Source: Brasenia schreberi (taxonomy: Eukaryota; Streptophyta; Magnoliopsida; Nymphaeales; Cabombaceae). Taken from it: a stretch of 64,000 nt of DNA. The notes beneath the pieces were generated by a model that saw nothing but the letters and a program-made list of their open reading frames with translations, was not told where the DNA came from and searched no databases. The position numbers and the translations under genes were made by a program. The stretch spans positions 1,178,001-1,242,000 of the forward strand of contig JAYKKT010000076.1 in NCBI GenBank assembly GCA_036023115.1, written 5' to 3'. Of this stretch, positions 8,787-20,750 are shown one piece after another; positions within the stretch are counted from its first letter, which is position 1; each line of letters starts with the position of its first letter.

Positions 8787-11700
8787 CTACACATGATACT
8801 TCTTTAAGTATTGAATATTGATAGGATCTGCTAAATTCCTACCTTCTACATCGATCAACCAATACGAATTGTTCGTAGTGGTGGCTCGTACAACATAGGG
8901 TCCATCCCAGTTGGGGCGCCACTTGCCTAGGGGGTGTGGGCCACGATGGTGGATGGTTTTCAAGACCAGATCTCCCACTTCAAAGTGGCGAGGTCTCATG
9001 TGTTTGCTATAATGTCGGGCTATCCTTTGCCGGTATGCACGAGCATGGCAAGGAGTCGCCTCTCATCTAGCAAATCTAGTTCGGCCATCCTAGCATGCTG
9101 AAGCGTCTCTAGGGGGAGGTCGAGTGCAATGGATGTATGGAATGAATGCAGTTGGGTATGAATGGGAAGAATGGCGTTTGTGCCATAGACCAATTCGAAT
9201 GGTGTGGCATTCGTGGGAGTCCGGATGGAAGTCCTATAAGCCCATAAGGCTTCATCCAGCTTCTCGTGCCACATCCTACCCTTCTCTAAGGTTTTCTCAA
9301 TGATACCAATGAGAGTCTTGTTTGTGGCTTCGGCTTGGCCGTTGCCTTGAGGGTAGTAGGGCGAGGAGAAGTGGTGAGTTATGCCGTTGCCTTGACCATC
9401 CGCTCATTCTTGAATGGGGTACCATTATCAGACACAAGGTCTCGTGGAACCCCAAATCGAGCCAAGATATTCCTCCGGATGAAAGCCACCACATGTTGCC
9501 CCATTACATTCGTTAGGGAAATGGCTTCCACCCACTTGGAGAAATACTCCGTGGCTGCTAAAATGAAACGATGCCCATTCGAGGCCTTTGGAAATATTGG
9601 GCCTACTATGTCAAACGCCCACATGGTAAATGGCCAGGGGCTGACCACGGAATGCAATGCCGATGAAGGGATATGAATGGCGTGCCCATGCACTTGACAT
9701 GGATGACACTTCCTAACATGATCGTGACAATCCTTTTTCAGGGTGGACCAAAAATAACCCCCTCTAAGTATTTTCATCGCCATCATGTTGGCATTAACAT
9801 GACCTCCACATTCTCCGTCGTGGAACTCGTGCATCACTATCCTAGCCTCCTCTAGGTCGATACACCTAAGCAGAATGCCGGTAAAACTCTTTTTGTATAA
9901 GACCCCACCCAGAATGGTGTATCGGGTCGAAATCTTACGAATGAATGCCTTATCTTTGGATGTGGCATCCTCGGTGAATCCCCCATTTTCTAAAAATTGT
10001 TTTATGTCATAGAACCAGGGTTTTTCAACAGACTCTGGGTTGTTTTGGCAAATATCCAAGTCGTGTGTGGATGGATGGGGCGCATGCCATATTTCCAAAG
10101 ATCTGGTCCCTGAAATGGGATCGACCTTCAAGGCTGAACCCAAGGAGGAGAGGGCATCGGCAATGCCATTGTCCTCTCTTCCTACGTGTGTGAGCTTACA
10201 CGATTGGAAGGATTGGACCAATCGAGTGGCCAACTCGTGATATGGAAGTAGTTTCTCATTACGTACTTACCAAATTTTTAAAACCTGGTTTACGACAAGG
10301 AGTGAATCTCCAAAGACCTCGATGCATGATGCCCCTAGAGTTTTCGAAATCCTTAAGCCTTGTATGAGTGCTTCATACTCAGCTACGTTGTTGGAACATT
10401 CGAAGTCTAAGCGGACTGCTATGGGAATCTCGCCCTTTTAAGGGGAGATTAGGATGATCCCGGCACCAGCCCCTCGTTGGTTTCGTGCCCCGTCGAAGTG
10501 CATCTTCCACACTTGGTTTTCGAAAGAATTTGCCAAAATGTGGTTTTGAAAATGGTTTTGCAATATGCCTTCATCAGGCATTTCGACAAGAGTGGGATAT
10601 GCGTCCTCTAAGGGGAATTCAGCCACGTAATCTGCTAGGGCTTGCCCTTTAATGGAGATCTGGTGATGGTATTTCAAATCATACTCCATTAGAAGGAGTT
10701 GCCATTTGCCCAATCTACCTGTGAGAATGGGTTTTTCGAACAAGTGCTTGATTGGATCAAGCTTGGACACTATCCAGATCTCATGATCTAGGAAATAGTG
10801 TCTGAATTTCTGGCAGGCCCAAACTAGGGCCAAGCACGTCTTCTCCATGGCTTGATAATTTCGTTCATAAGACAAGAGAGTTTTCGAAATATAGTAGATG
10901 GCATACTCCTTATGGGTGTCATCCTCGTATTGAGCCAACAGGGCTCCTAAAGCGTTTACATGCACGGAGATGTATAATAAAAGCGGTTTTCCTTGTTTTG
11001 GAGGATTCAAAACAGGGGGATTAACCAAGTATGCCTTCAGTCTCTCGAAGGACTTTTGGCATTCGTCATCCCATAAGAATTTCGTACCCTTCCTCAACAG
11101 TTTGTTGAAGGGTTCGCATCTAGTTGCCAGATTCGATATGAATCGGCGCACAGATTGTAATCGACCCTGAAGGCTACGGACTTGGGTGAGATTGGAGGGT
11201 GGAGCCATGTCTATAATGGCTCGACACTTAGAGGGGTCAACTTCTATTCCCCTTTGGCTCACCATAAAGCCTAGAAGCTTCCCTGATTCTACCCCGAACA
11301 CACATTTTTGAGGGTTTAGCTTTACTTTGTAAAGCCTAAGCCTTTCGAAAATCTTTTGTAAACATTCGATATGGGTGCATCGGGTTTTGGATTTTGTCAA
11401 GAGATCATCTACATACACTTCTACAAGCTCGTGAATTTGATCATGGAAGATCGTGTTCATGGCTCGTTGGTATGTTGCGCCGGCATTTTTCAAACCAAAG
11501 GGCATGACTGTATAGCAGTACGTGCCCCATGGGGTCGTGAAGGCGGTCTTACCCTGATCTCGTGGGCTTAGTTTGATTTGATTATAGCCTGAATAACCAT
11601 CCATGAATGAAAACATTTCATGATTTGCAGTACTATCGACTATCAAATCTATGTTTGGTAAAGGATAATTATCCTTTGGAGTGGCTTTATTCAGGTTTCT

Positions 11701-12456
11701 GAAATCGATGCATATTCGAATTTTCCCATTGGTTTTTCGAACTACAACGATATTTGACAACCAATCAGAATACGCAATGGGTTTTATAAATCCGGCTTTT
11801 AGCAGATCTTCTAAACCCTCTTTGACTTGCGTGTGTACATTCGGGTGTATTTTCCTAAGCTTCTGCTTTATTGGTTTTACACCTACATCTAAGGGAAGAC
11901 GATGCTCGACTATGCTGGGATCTATGCCCGGCATGTCTTCATACGTCCATGCAAACACATCTAAATAGGTTTGTAGAAATGCAATGAATGCTAACTTTTC
12001 AGTTTCATGCAAGCATGCGCCTATTTTGATGGTTTTGGGATTGGAATCATCCCCTAGGTTCACCTCTACGAAATCTCCTCCTACTGATTGGGAAGGTCTT
12101 TCAAAATCGAGAATCCTATGAAATTCTGGGAGCTCAGAAGTGGGATCTTCCTCAAGGGGATCCACTTCTGGGCTTTGATCATTCTCGTGGGATATAGACC
12201 CGAGGGAACTTGATGCGTGGTTTTTAAAATAACCTGGTTTTGTACTTGGATTTTCAAGTGATTTCGAAATTTTTGGTCTGGCTATGCAGACGACGTTTCT
12301 TTCGAAATCCTTTTCTTTTGCCAAAGTCCTACCAGGAGCAGCTATGTACAAAATCTTTTTGGTATTTTCTAAATTTTCGATTTTTTTGGGTTTTTGTAAA
12401 ACAAGAACTTTGGGAACTATACAAAGCACACTTTTTTCGAGTTTTTGTTTTTCCAT
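8787..12456 (-). pseudogene. pol: Element A pol (RT, RNase H x2, integrase), broken
   Basis: It starts at ATG 12456 (MEKQKLEKS) and ends at TAG 8789-8787. The order is reverse transcriptase with VYVDDLL, a Ty3-type RNase H with its usual first Asp replaced (YISVH), an archaeal-type RNase H (HFDGA, EYEAL, GDSLL, DNGIADAL) and integrase with a CHPC finger, DNGTPF and the GPY module. Lesions against element I are: GAA to TAA at about 10440, CAA to TAA near 10269, replacement of a segment near 9380-9392 that removes about 10 bp of the integrase core, and a 7-bp loss between CATG repeats near 9049. Earlier parts of the frame read through 672 codons. It would have copied and integrated the element but is now inactive. 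Confidence 0.93.
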
Positions 12457-12572
12457 TGTTTTTGGTTTTTCTTGTTTTTCGATTTTTTCGATTTTAAGTT
12501 TTTCAAATGTTTTTGGTATTTTTTTAGAAAAAGGGATCTTCCGTCATACCTACAAAGGGAAAACACTACGGG
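12457..12572 (-). other. A-rich spacer between gag-pro stop and pol in element A
   Basis: The sense strand is rich in AAAA(A/C) runs. It separates a TAA shared with copies G and I (after LDLLFR(A/V)) from the pol ATG. The two reading frames differ by a shift that is not constant between copies because of homopolymer length changes. Related Ogre elements are known to have an intron between protease and RT. A comparable removal here is possible, but I see no convincing splice pair. Confidence 0.5.
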
Positions 12573-15442
12573 TTAGGCTCGGAATAGGAGGTCTAAACCA
12601 TAGGTCTCTTCTAAGACAGGCTCCGGGGCACCCTTGACCCAGGTGGTCACAGGGGGTGGCTCCGGCGGTATTCGGGGAGTATAGCCGATCCCATATCGGC
12701 TTGGGTTGGCCCTAGGAAGGATGGGCTCTAGGAGACCCTGGTTTTGTGCCCCTAGACTTTTGTAGGGCGTGTAGCCCATGTTCAATAACATGTTCCACGA
12801 CCTTTTGTTTTTTGAAAAGATGGGATATAAGTCGTGGTCCTAGAACATGCTATCGTCCATATTAGGCTCGTATGGCCTTTTGTTCAGGGGTTTTGGAAAT
12901 AGGGAACGTTTGGGTTTTCCTAGGAGGATTAGAGTCGGGAGGGGGCCTGCTTTGGGCGGCCCCTTCACACATACAACCTTCCTAGGGTTGTTCAACACGA
13001 GCCGAGGTGGCTCAACCATAATTTGCCCCAGGTTAGCCTCGTGGGCCTGGGAGCTCGATAAACAAGGGGAGTTTATGATCCCCTGAAGCTGTGGGTGACT
13101 CTCACCTAGGATCACTACGACCTGGTCCCTAAAAGGGATCTTAACACACCTGTGGAAGGTGGATGGCACAGCCCACAAACTGTGTATCCAGGGTCTTCCC
13201 AGCAACAGGTTATAATGGGGTGGATGTCCAAGACGTGGAACACCCCCGTGTGTTCGATCCCTCCCGTTTCCATTGGGAGTTCGATGGATCCTAAAGGTCT
13301 AAACGCATTCCCATCGTATCCAGTGATAACGATGGGGCTTGGGTTCACTGAAGTCAGGGTGACTCCGATTTTGTACGCCACGTGAAGTGGAAGGATGTTG
13401 AGCCCTCCTCCACCATCGACTAGGCACCTGTCCAGAGAGTGGTTGTTTAGAACCACCTCGATGTGCAGGGCCTCGTTATGGGTTTCGTAGGGTCTATCTA
13501 CATCATCTTTCGAAAAGGTGATGGGCGATTTTGCTCCTAATAAAGCCACTTGGGCAGACAAGGATTCCGGACTTATGTTCGAATCAACCTTGGCCCTTTC
13601 TAGAATTTTCTCTAAGACAAGTCTATGCCTAGGCGAGGTTTTGATAAGCTCTAGGATAGACATGTGAATAGGAATCTTTGAAAGGTGGTTTTCGAAATCA
13701 TAAGGATTTAGGATGATTTTGTCCTTATCTGCTTTTGGCAGACCACTAGGGATACATGCTTTTGAGGGGTCAGGTACACTGACCACCTTTTGAGTACCTT
13801 GAAGGTGCGGGGGTTGGTAGATCCTCCCGGATCTAGTGACTTCCCCCACGACCAGCCTAGGGTTTGCGCTAGACTTGGCTCTAAGGATGAGCTGAGGAGA
13901 ACCTTGGATTTTTAAAACTGGTTTTGCTGGGGATTCCACTTTTGGTGGTCCCTGAATGACGACTTGGGCGGGCTTCTTGTATAGTACAAGAATGGGCGCA
14001 CAAGTGGGTCGACCAAGTTCTGGTTTTTGCGCTAGTTCCTTGGAAATGGTGAGGGTACATACCTCCTTTCCTTTCACACTGCCACTGGCGTATTTGGGAA
14101 AGGGTTCTTTGAAGATAGCTTGAGGTGGCTCAGGTTCCGCAGTGACCTGGAGCCGGCCTTCTGCTATCAAGTTCTCAATTTTATTTAAGAGGGAGAAGCA
14201 GCGTTTGGTATCATGGCGTTTGAGCCGATGATACTTACAAAATCGGTTTAAATACCCCCCTTTGGAAGTGACTCCTTCGGAGATTTCAGGGAGTTCTATC
14301 ATGCCCTGGGCAAGTAGGAGGTCTAGGACCTCCGACACAGGTTGCCCCAGCGGAGTATACTCCCATTTTTCAACCGGTTTTTGAAAATTTCGCTCCCTCT
14401 TATTTTCTAACTTTTTGAAATTTTTGGAAGTGCCCGCCACGCCTGGATCCACCCGGACATTGGCAATTTTATGGGGTTTTGCCCCTTTGTCCATCGTGGG
14501 TAGCCTGTATGTGATGGGCTTTTCCAAGCGGGTTTTGGAAATGGCACTTCCTTTCCATAAGTGATCGTATGTCTCTTTTCGCAAGTTGGTTTCGAAAAGG
14601 GAGGCCTTTTTGATCAACTTATGGAAAGTTGAGATCTCATGGAGCGAGAGAAGGGTTTTTAACTCGCTTTTAAAATTATCCAGGATGAGTATGACTACAC
14701 ATCTCTCGGATATGGGCTCTCGCACTTGGCCCAAAAGCGACCTCCATCTTATAATGAAGGCATGTACGTCTTCGTTCATGCCTTGCTTTGTATCCCTTAA
14801 GGTATTCAGGGTTGGCGTAACTTCCACGTTGTGTGCAAATCTTTGCATGAAGCAGTTCGCTAACTCTTCAAAAGTAGCGAACTGGCTTAAGTCGTAGGAA
14901 GCCAGCCATTTGGCAGCTGTGCCTTTAAGGGATAGAGGGAACCAATACACCCATTTCATCGAGTCCTTTTTCTTCTTATGGGCTCGACGTGAGAAAAGCT
15001 GCAAGTGAGACCTAGGGTCTCCCATGCCATCATACCGATGGAAGTTCGGTATTTCATCATCACTGTTTGTTTCGTAATCCATAGGAAGGAAATCAGACAG
15101 GGCGTAGCTTCTTTTCTCTTTATTTTGCCCTTTCAGCAGCTGCTGTAGGGCTTTACGGTCCTTTTGTGTGAAGGACTCGTGGTATTGGTTGCCTTCCATT
15201 ATGGAGGCCTCTTTTTGCTTGCGAGGTTTTTCAAATTTCTTTTTAGGCCTTTGTTCACCGTTCGATGAACATGAATCGCCTACTTCAGCCTCTTGGCTGA
15301 GAGCATCGATTTTGGACTCAAACTCCCTTCTCAAGTCCTCGATTTCATCTAGTTTTATTTTGTTTTTGAAAATCCTCCTAGAGTGAGAACTTGATGCGCA
15401 TGAGCCTTGGCTCGATACTTCACTTGGATTGGATTTTGACAT
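12573..15442 (-). pseudogene. gag-pro: Element A gag-protease, broken near its end
   Basis: Translation most likely starts at ATG 15442 (MSKSNPSEV). In order it has a charged coiled-coil-like stretch (about residues 30-55), a retrotransposon Gag domain with YWFPLSLKGTAAKWL (about 160-255), a CKYH...GHDTKRC zinc-knuckle-like motif (about 405-420) and an aspartic-protease motif CLVDGGGGLNIL (about 670). A 1-bp loss in a G run near 13213 shifts the frame just before LGRPWIH, and CAG to TAG occurs at 12840. A downstream linker with PNMDDSMF and IPPEPPP follows. Gag would build the particle and the protease would cut the polyprotein. Confidence 0.9.
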
Positions 15443-15560
15443 GCTTTTCAAGCTTTTTCAAAATTTCCTAAGTAAAAGCAAAGAAAACAAGTTAAAATGA
15501 CACCTTTTTAAAATTTTCGCAAGATTTCTACAAGTAAACTCGATTTCTGAAAAGGCTCAC

Positions 15561-15578
15561 GTCCCACCGGGCGTGCCA
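15561..15578 (-). other. Primer-binding site of element A
   Basis: In the sense direction, TGGCACGCCCGGTGGGAC starts five bases after the 5' LTR end (15584). The identical 18 bases follow the LTRs of B (25376-25359) and I (61853-61836). It does not resemble the initiator-Met site TGGTATCAGAGC. I cannot assign the tRNA without a search. Confidence 0.8.
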
Positions 15579-15764
15579 ATCTCTGTAGACGCGCGAAAAT
15601 CCCCGCCTCTTCGCCTCTTCTGGGGCTTGGAGTGGATCTTCTCGTGTGTCTAAGGCCTATGTATACAAATAGGGCGTGCCAGCTAGCTTACTTAAGCTAG
15701 CGAAGATATTTTTATCACTGACTTCTAAACGTGGCGACTGTGAGCAAGTAAGCTCTTGTCGTCG

Positions 15765-15800
15765 CAGACCTTCTTGCACCGATGCGCAAGGGTCAGTCTG
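15765..15800 (-). other. 36-nt conserved stem-loop block, LTR A right
   Basis: Identical to the copy at 4477-4512. In the genomic RNA it would lie about 180 nt upstream of the PBS. Confidence 0.6.
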
Positions 15801-16943
15801 TACGCTTTTGCAAAAATCGAGTTTTGGAGAGAAAGTCTGCGAAGCGGTTCGAGGTGTCTATTTCGGGTCTTTAAGATGCGATTGCATGTTTTAGATCACG
15901 TGGATTTGCACGTGCCTAAGTCTTTTCTTTTATCCCTTTTCGGGCCACCTAGTTTGTGTGTTATGAACACTCCACTACATGGGCGAATTCGAGCGGGGCT
16001 TGTTTCGATGCAATATGCGTCCTACCTCGTGGTATGGCGTAGATGCAATGCAAACTCACGCTACTCCAAAGGGAAAACCCGAAATGTAAAGACAATACTG
16101 AAGGGAAATAACAGAAGGGAAATAACCGAAGGGAAATAACCGAAGGGAAATAACCGAAGGGAAATAACCGAAGGGAGATATGTATATATCTTATGTATAT
16201 GAGCCCTTACTCGGGACTTGCAAATAAGAGCGAAGGCTCAATGTGGGTGCGTGCTTGAATTGAAAGACTTACACACACGACATGAAATTAAACCCAAATA
16301 TAAATTGCAGTATGGCCTTGACTAAGGTCTTGGGAGTAAGAGCGAAGGCTCAATGTGTGTGAGAGTGCTTGAATTGAAAGACTACCCACACGACATAAAT
16401 GAAACCCAAATATAACTGCAATAAGGCCTTTACTAAGGTCTTGGGAGTAAGAGCGAAGGCTCAATGTGTGTGAGAGTGCTTGAATTGAAAGATTTACTCA
16501 CACGACAAGAAATGAAACCCAAATAGTATAGGTCGGCCCTTACTTGGGTCTTTCAAATAAGAGCGAAAGCTCAATGTGTGTGAGAGTGCTTGAATTGAAA
16601 GACTTACTCACACGACAAGAAATGAAACCCAAATAGTATAGGTCGGCCCTTACTTGGGTCTTTCAAATAAGAGCGAAAGCTCAATGTGTGTGAGTGCTTG
16701 AATTGAAAGACAACGCACCCAACTTAAACAAAACCCTTCGAAAATGAAAGTATATATGTACACTTATATATTAGGGGCTGATTAGGCCCGTGTGTGCTAA
16801 AAATCGTGCACGACTAAGAGAGTGCACGTGTGTGGTTGTGCCAAGCCACGTTATTACAAGCGGGGGGAGACTATGCTCCGTTATTACAACCCCATATCAA
16901 ATTGAATCTCAAGCAAGTATACAACTAAGGACCGAGTTTAGAC

Positions 16944-16949
16944 ACTTAC
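16944..16949 (-). other. Conserved donor-like GTAAGT in leader of element A
   Basis: In sense it reads CTACTC-GTAAGTGTCTAAAC. Every LTR in the window that covers this place keeps GTAAGT: 575 (C), 5656 and 16944 (A), 19840 and 26809 (B), 28928 (S1), 33896 (D), 37517 (F2), 51915 and 63081 (I). About 55 bases upstream in sense is TTTGCAG or CTTGCAG, like an acceptor, in A, D, S1 and I, so a short exon between two introns is conceivable. A second donor-like GGTAAG(C/T) lies further upstream (17391-17397 here). Confidence 0.4.
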
Positions 16950-17663
16950 GAGTAGCTGGTTCGTAGAGGTCTTGCTTGGGCGTGGACTTGGCTTTGGGCT
17001 GCAAACGGGAGCTCCGCGAAGGTAGGTGATCAAAGGGGCTGGCCGGCTGCAAGTGGGGCGCGGGATAGGCGCCTCGAAGGTGGCCGGTGGCAAGTAGATG
17101 GCGGCTCCAAGTAGGGGGTTTAAAGTGGCTGAATGAGTGGGTTCTTAGGGTCACTAGGGGAGTTGAGAGTTTAGGGAAGCTGGACCTAAAAGGTGAGCTG
17201 GTGGGAAAGGCCGAATGGGACACCTAGGGGAAGGCCGAATGGGAGATGATGGCTAGGTAGTGGCCGGCAGCTTGGGTTATACTAGGTTTGGCTAGGTTAA
17301 AATGGTGGTGGCAAGAGGGCTGAGATGAAGGTAGGATGGGTGGCCAAGAGTGGAGAGGTGGAAGAGAGGGGCTTTGAGGGAGTTTGGGGTGCTTACCGAA
17401 TGGGGAGAGGTGGCGGATGGAGTGGGAAGCAGGCGGGCAGGTGGCTGTTGGCTGGTTCGGTTGGGTGGAGGTGATGGCGTCCGGCTGAGGGGTGGTGGTG
17501 GTGGATGGAAGAGGGAAGGTGGCGGAGCAGGTGGCGGCTGGTGGAGCAGATGGAGCAGGCAGAGGTGGGGAGTGGTCCCGGCTGGGTGAGAGAAGGGAGA
17601 AGGAGAGGGCCCGGCTGGGTGAGAGGGTGGTTCCCACTTGGAAAACCCGCCCACAAGGAGGGG

Positions 17664-17675
17664 GCTTAAATAGGG
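17664..17675 (-). promoter_or_regulatory. Candidate TATA box of element A 5' LTR
   Basis: The sense sequence CCCCTATTTAAG lies about 1.23 kb into the LTR, followed by a short G-rich stretch and a long C-rich leader. The equivalent place in E and F2 has the stronger TATATAAA (43292, 36610), which supports this as the core promoter. A weaker ATAAAT at about 18310-18290 matches B's TATAAATA and is an alternative. Confidence 0.5.
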
Positions 17676-17799
17676 GATGGGTAGGTCGGTTAGGGCTGGG
17701 CTGTGGGTAGTGGTTAGGTGGTTTAGGTAGGGTGGTATGTAGATAAGGTGGGCTGGAAGGGGTTGGGCCAGATATTTTAAAACTAGGGGTTTGGGTAAA

Positions 17800-18075
17800 T
17801 CGTGGGCTAAGGGTGGTTTAGGGGTTTAGGGCTAGGTTAGGTGGTTGGGTTTTAGGGTGAGGTTTAGTGAGCTAGGTTAGGTGATTAGGCTAGGTTTAGG
17901 CTAGGATTAGGGAAATTAATCTAGGTTTAGGGAAGGATTAGGGAAGTGGGTTAGGTGATTAGGTTGGGATTAGGACGGGATTAGGGAAGTGGGTTAGGTG
18001 ATTAGGTTCAGATTAGGGGCGGATTAGGGGTTTAGGCTAGGTTTAGGCATTTTGGGCTAGGTTTAGGTGAAGGAG
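17800..18075. repeat. TTAGG/CCTAA-like degenerate repeat region in LTR A
   Basis: Many short words such as GGTTTAGG, GATTAGG and GGTTAGG repeat irregularly over about 270 bp. They resemble but do not match the plant telomere unit TTTAGGG in register. They occur at the same place in all A-, E- and I-type LTRs, so they belong to U3 of the element and are not an interstitial telomere. Confidence 0.65.
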
Positions 18076-20039
18076 CTCCCTTAGCATGGCCCATAGACCT
18101 TGATCACCCCATGTTGGTGCAGCCCTAGGTTAGGTTTTAGCCAATTACAAGCTTAAACCCACTCAATTAGGCTAACCCACATGATTAACCCAAACTTGAC
18201 ACACAAGTCAAGCTTAATACAACACTCTTGATATTTTTCAACCCCACTCTCTCTCATGCCCAATATCCCACGTGAATTTCAAGTGGGCCCCACCTCCATT
18301 TATGAGAAGGTGATGTGGGCCATGGATATGGATATTGGATTGGATCTCTGGATCCAAATCCAAATCCAAGTCCACATATGGGTTTGGATTGGAATCTGGA
18401 TATATATGGTCCAGATCCAATCCAAACTGAACTCTGACTCCTTCGAGCTGGGTTCGAAACGGACGATTCGTGCGAGGCCTGACAGCATCAGCACTCCGTC
18501 TGCGTTGGGTCTTCGCCAACATAGTCGTCCGCCTCCGTTTCTGCCTTCCGGAGATGACTTCAAATGCTATTTTGATAAGAACAGGGTCTTGGACGTTCGA
18601 GATCCTGGGGTGTGAATCAGATACAAGAGTTGTTGCGCCGGGCTCGACAGGTGCTCCGGTTCTGGGCTCTTCTTGGCTCTCCTGGTCCTGTCTTGATCAG
18701 GCCAAGCCACTTCGGGGTTTTAAAACATGTTTTAAAAGGGTTTTCAAAAGCCATATCGTATGTTTTTGAAAGATATAGTTTAAAACATATATACAGGGTT
18801 GTTTGGAAGGCTCCTAGGTTTCCAAACTCAAAATGGCCCTTTGGGGGCTGCTTGTATAAAACCAGATTTGTTTAAGAAATTCGTGGGATTTCGGGGTGTT
18901 TACATGTGTGTTATGAACACTCCACTACATGGGGCGAATTTGAGCGGGAGTACGGGGCTTGCTTCGATGCAATATGCGTCCTACCTCGTGGTATGGCGTA
19001 GATGCAATGCAAACTCATGCTACTCCAAAGGGAAAACCCGAAATTAAAAGACAATGCCGAAGGGAAATTGCCGAAGGGAAATAACCGAAGGGAAATGACT
19101 TGTAAAATAAATAGCCGAAGGGAAATGACTTGTAAAGTAAATAGCGGAAGGGGAAATATGGCTATATCTTAAGAGCGGAAAGGCTCAATTGTGTAAGTGT
19201 GTGTCGTGTATATATTGAAAGACAACGCACATGACTTGAACCTTAAAACCCGAATCTTAAAGACGTAGCCGAAAGAAATACTTTATATAGAGTATATGTA
19301 GGGGCCCTTACTTGGGTCTTGTAAATAAGAGCGAAGGCTCAATGTGTGTGCGTGCTTGAATTGAAAGACTTACACACACGACATGAAATGAAACCCAAAT
19401 ATAAATTGCAGTATGCCTTGACTAAGGTCTTGGGATTAAGAGCGAAAGCTCAATGTGTGTGAGTGTAGAATTGAAGTACTACGCACACGACATAAATGAA
19501 ACCCAAATATAACTGCAATAAGGCCTTTACTAAGGTCTTGGGAGTAAGAGCGAAGGCTCAATGTGTGTGCGTGTGGAAAATGGAAAGACAACACACACGA
19601 CTTAATTAAAAACCCCCTTGACTTAAAATATATAAATATAACTATATATTAAGGGCTTGTTAGGCCCGTGTGTGTGCAAAAAGTGTACGACTAAGAGCGA
19701 AAAGGCTCAAGTGCACGTGTGTGTGGGTGTGTCAAACCACGTTATTACAATCGGGGGGAGACGAAGCTCCTTTACTACAACCCCGTATCAAAATTTAATT
19801 GAATATAAAGCAAGTTAATGTAATAGACCAAGTTTAGACACTTACAAATAGCCGGTCCATGTTCAACTTGCTTGCACGTGGGCTCACGGTTCACCTTGGG
19901 CAGCCAAGAGGGGGTTATCCTAGGGAGCTTTGAGGGAGGTTCTATGGGGCACGGTTAGGGTCTTAGGGGAACTAAGGTTCGGCCAAGACGGGGGCTGTGT
20001 AGGGTCTGTCCTAGGGTCTGTCCTAGGGTACAGGTCACG

Positions 20040-20300
20040 GCCAGGGGGGTGGTCAGGTCGGCAGGAAGGTGGACAGGGCGACAGGGAGGCAGTCGGGTCG
20101 GCAGGGAGGCGTCTGGCGCCTGGCGCAACAAACGGGCGCCTGGCGCTGGGCACGCTGGGGTGCAGGGCGCGCAGTAGCGCGGGACGGCTGCGGCACGGGG
20201 CGTGCAGGCAACAGAGGGGCGCGCGGTAGGAAGCAGGGCGCGCGGCAGCAGAAGGGGCGCGCGGCAGGACGCAGGGCGCGCGGCAGGCGCTGGTTGCTCA
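20040..20300. repeat. CpG-rich GCGCGCGGCAG minisatellite in LTR B
   Basis: Irregular repeats of GGGGCGCGCGGCAGG and GGCGCCTGGCGC make this by far the most GC-rich part of the window. The matching stretch in the right LTR is about 30194-30456. It holds a cluster of the differences between B's LTRs, several of them CG to CA or TG, as expected from methylated cytosine decay. Confidence 0.65.
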
Positions 20301-20682
20301 CGACCGGCCGGGGTGAAGTTTTTTGGGGTTTGTTAGGGATGGTTTGAGGCGGTTGGGGTTAGGTTAGGTCTAGTTAGGGTTCAGTTAGGGTTAGGTTGGT
20401 TCAGTTAGGGTTAGGTTCAGTTAGGGTTAGGTAGGTTCGAACCTAGGCTAGGTTGGGGTTAGGTTTACCTCTTGGAGCCGGTCCTTCTTGGCTTGAGCCC
20501 ACGTCTCCACGGTTGCAGCCACTTGGTCCAGCCCACCTTGGTTGCAGCCCCTTGGTCTAGACCCACTTAGCCCACATGGCTTGAACCCACCTCACCCAAT
20601 GAGCCCACATGGCTAGGTCTATCACTCCCTCTCTCTCCTCCCAAATATTTGCATGAACCCTTTACATGGACCCCCTCACCTC

Positions 20683-20690
20683 TATTTATA
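20683..20690 (-). promoter_or_regulatory. Candidate TATA box of LTR B
   Basis: The sense sequence is TCTATAAATAGAGG, a good TATA match about 660 bp into the LTR. The right LTR has the same box at 30837-30844. A- and C-type LTRs have CATAAATGG at the corresponding place, so the B subfamily may start transcription further upstream than A. Confidence 0.5.
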
Positions 20691-20750
20691 GACATTGGAG
20701 GTGGGTCTTGGATTTGGGTTTGGGTTTGGGGTTTGGATCCATACCCAAAT

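Larger units (their letters stand above)
4296..18904 (-). mobile_element. Element A: full-length Tat-like LTR retrotransposon, nested in LTR of B
   Basis: The element is 14.6 kb on the minus strand. The 3' LTR is 4296-7617, the interior 7618-15583 and the 5' LTR 15584-18904. The TSD is TGTGT at 4291-4295 and 18905-18909. B's other LTR shows the unoccupied target (CCTAGGTGTGTGTTATG at about 25868-25884), which proves the insertion. Gene order in the sense direction is PBS, gag-protease, pol, noncoding tail, polypurine tract. I count about 20 substitutions and one indel between its LTRs (about 0.6%). Gag-pro and pol both carry stops and small deletions, so A itself is dead. Confidence 0.95.
15584..18904 (-). 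repeat. Element A 5' LTR
   Basis: This is a 3321-bp copy, colinear with 4296-7617 at offset 11288 (one base less after the G-run indel near 17661). I counted about 20 substitutions, mostly transitions. It abuts the PBS on its left and the TSD TGTGT on its right (18905-18909). In the sense direction it is the promoter-bearing LTR of A. Confidence 0.95.

Noticed and set aside
11681..11968. Plus-strand frames of 60-220 codons opposite gag and pol (for example 9335-9676, 14586-14897, 57960-58247, 60510-61172)
   Set aside because: They are antisense shadows of well-supported coding regions and recur only because the elements are repeated.
17800..18075. TTAGG-rich tract considered as interstitial telomere
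   Set aside because: The period is irregular, there are few exact TTTAGGG units in series, and it is at a fixed place within U3 of each LTR.
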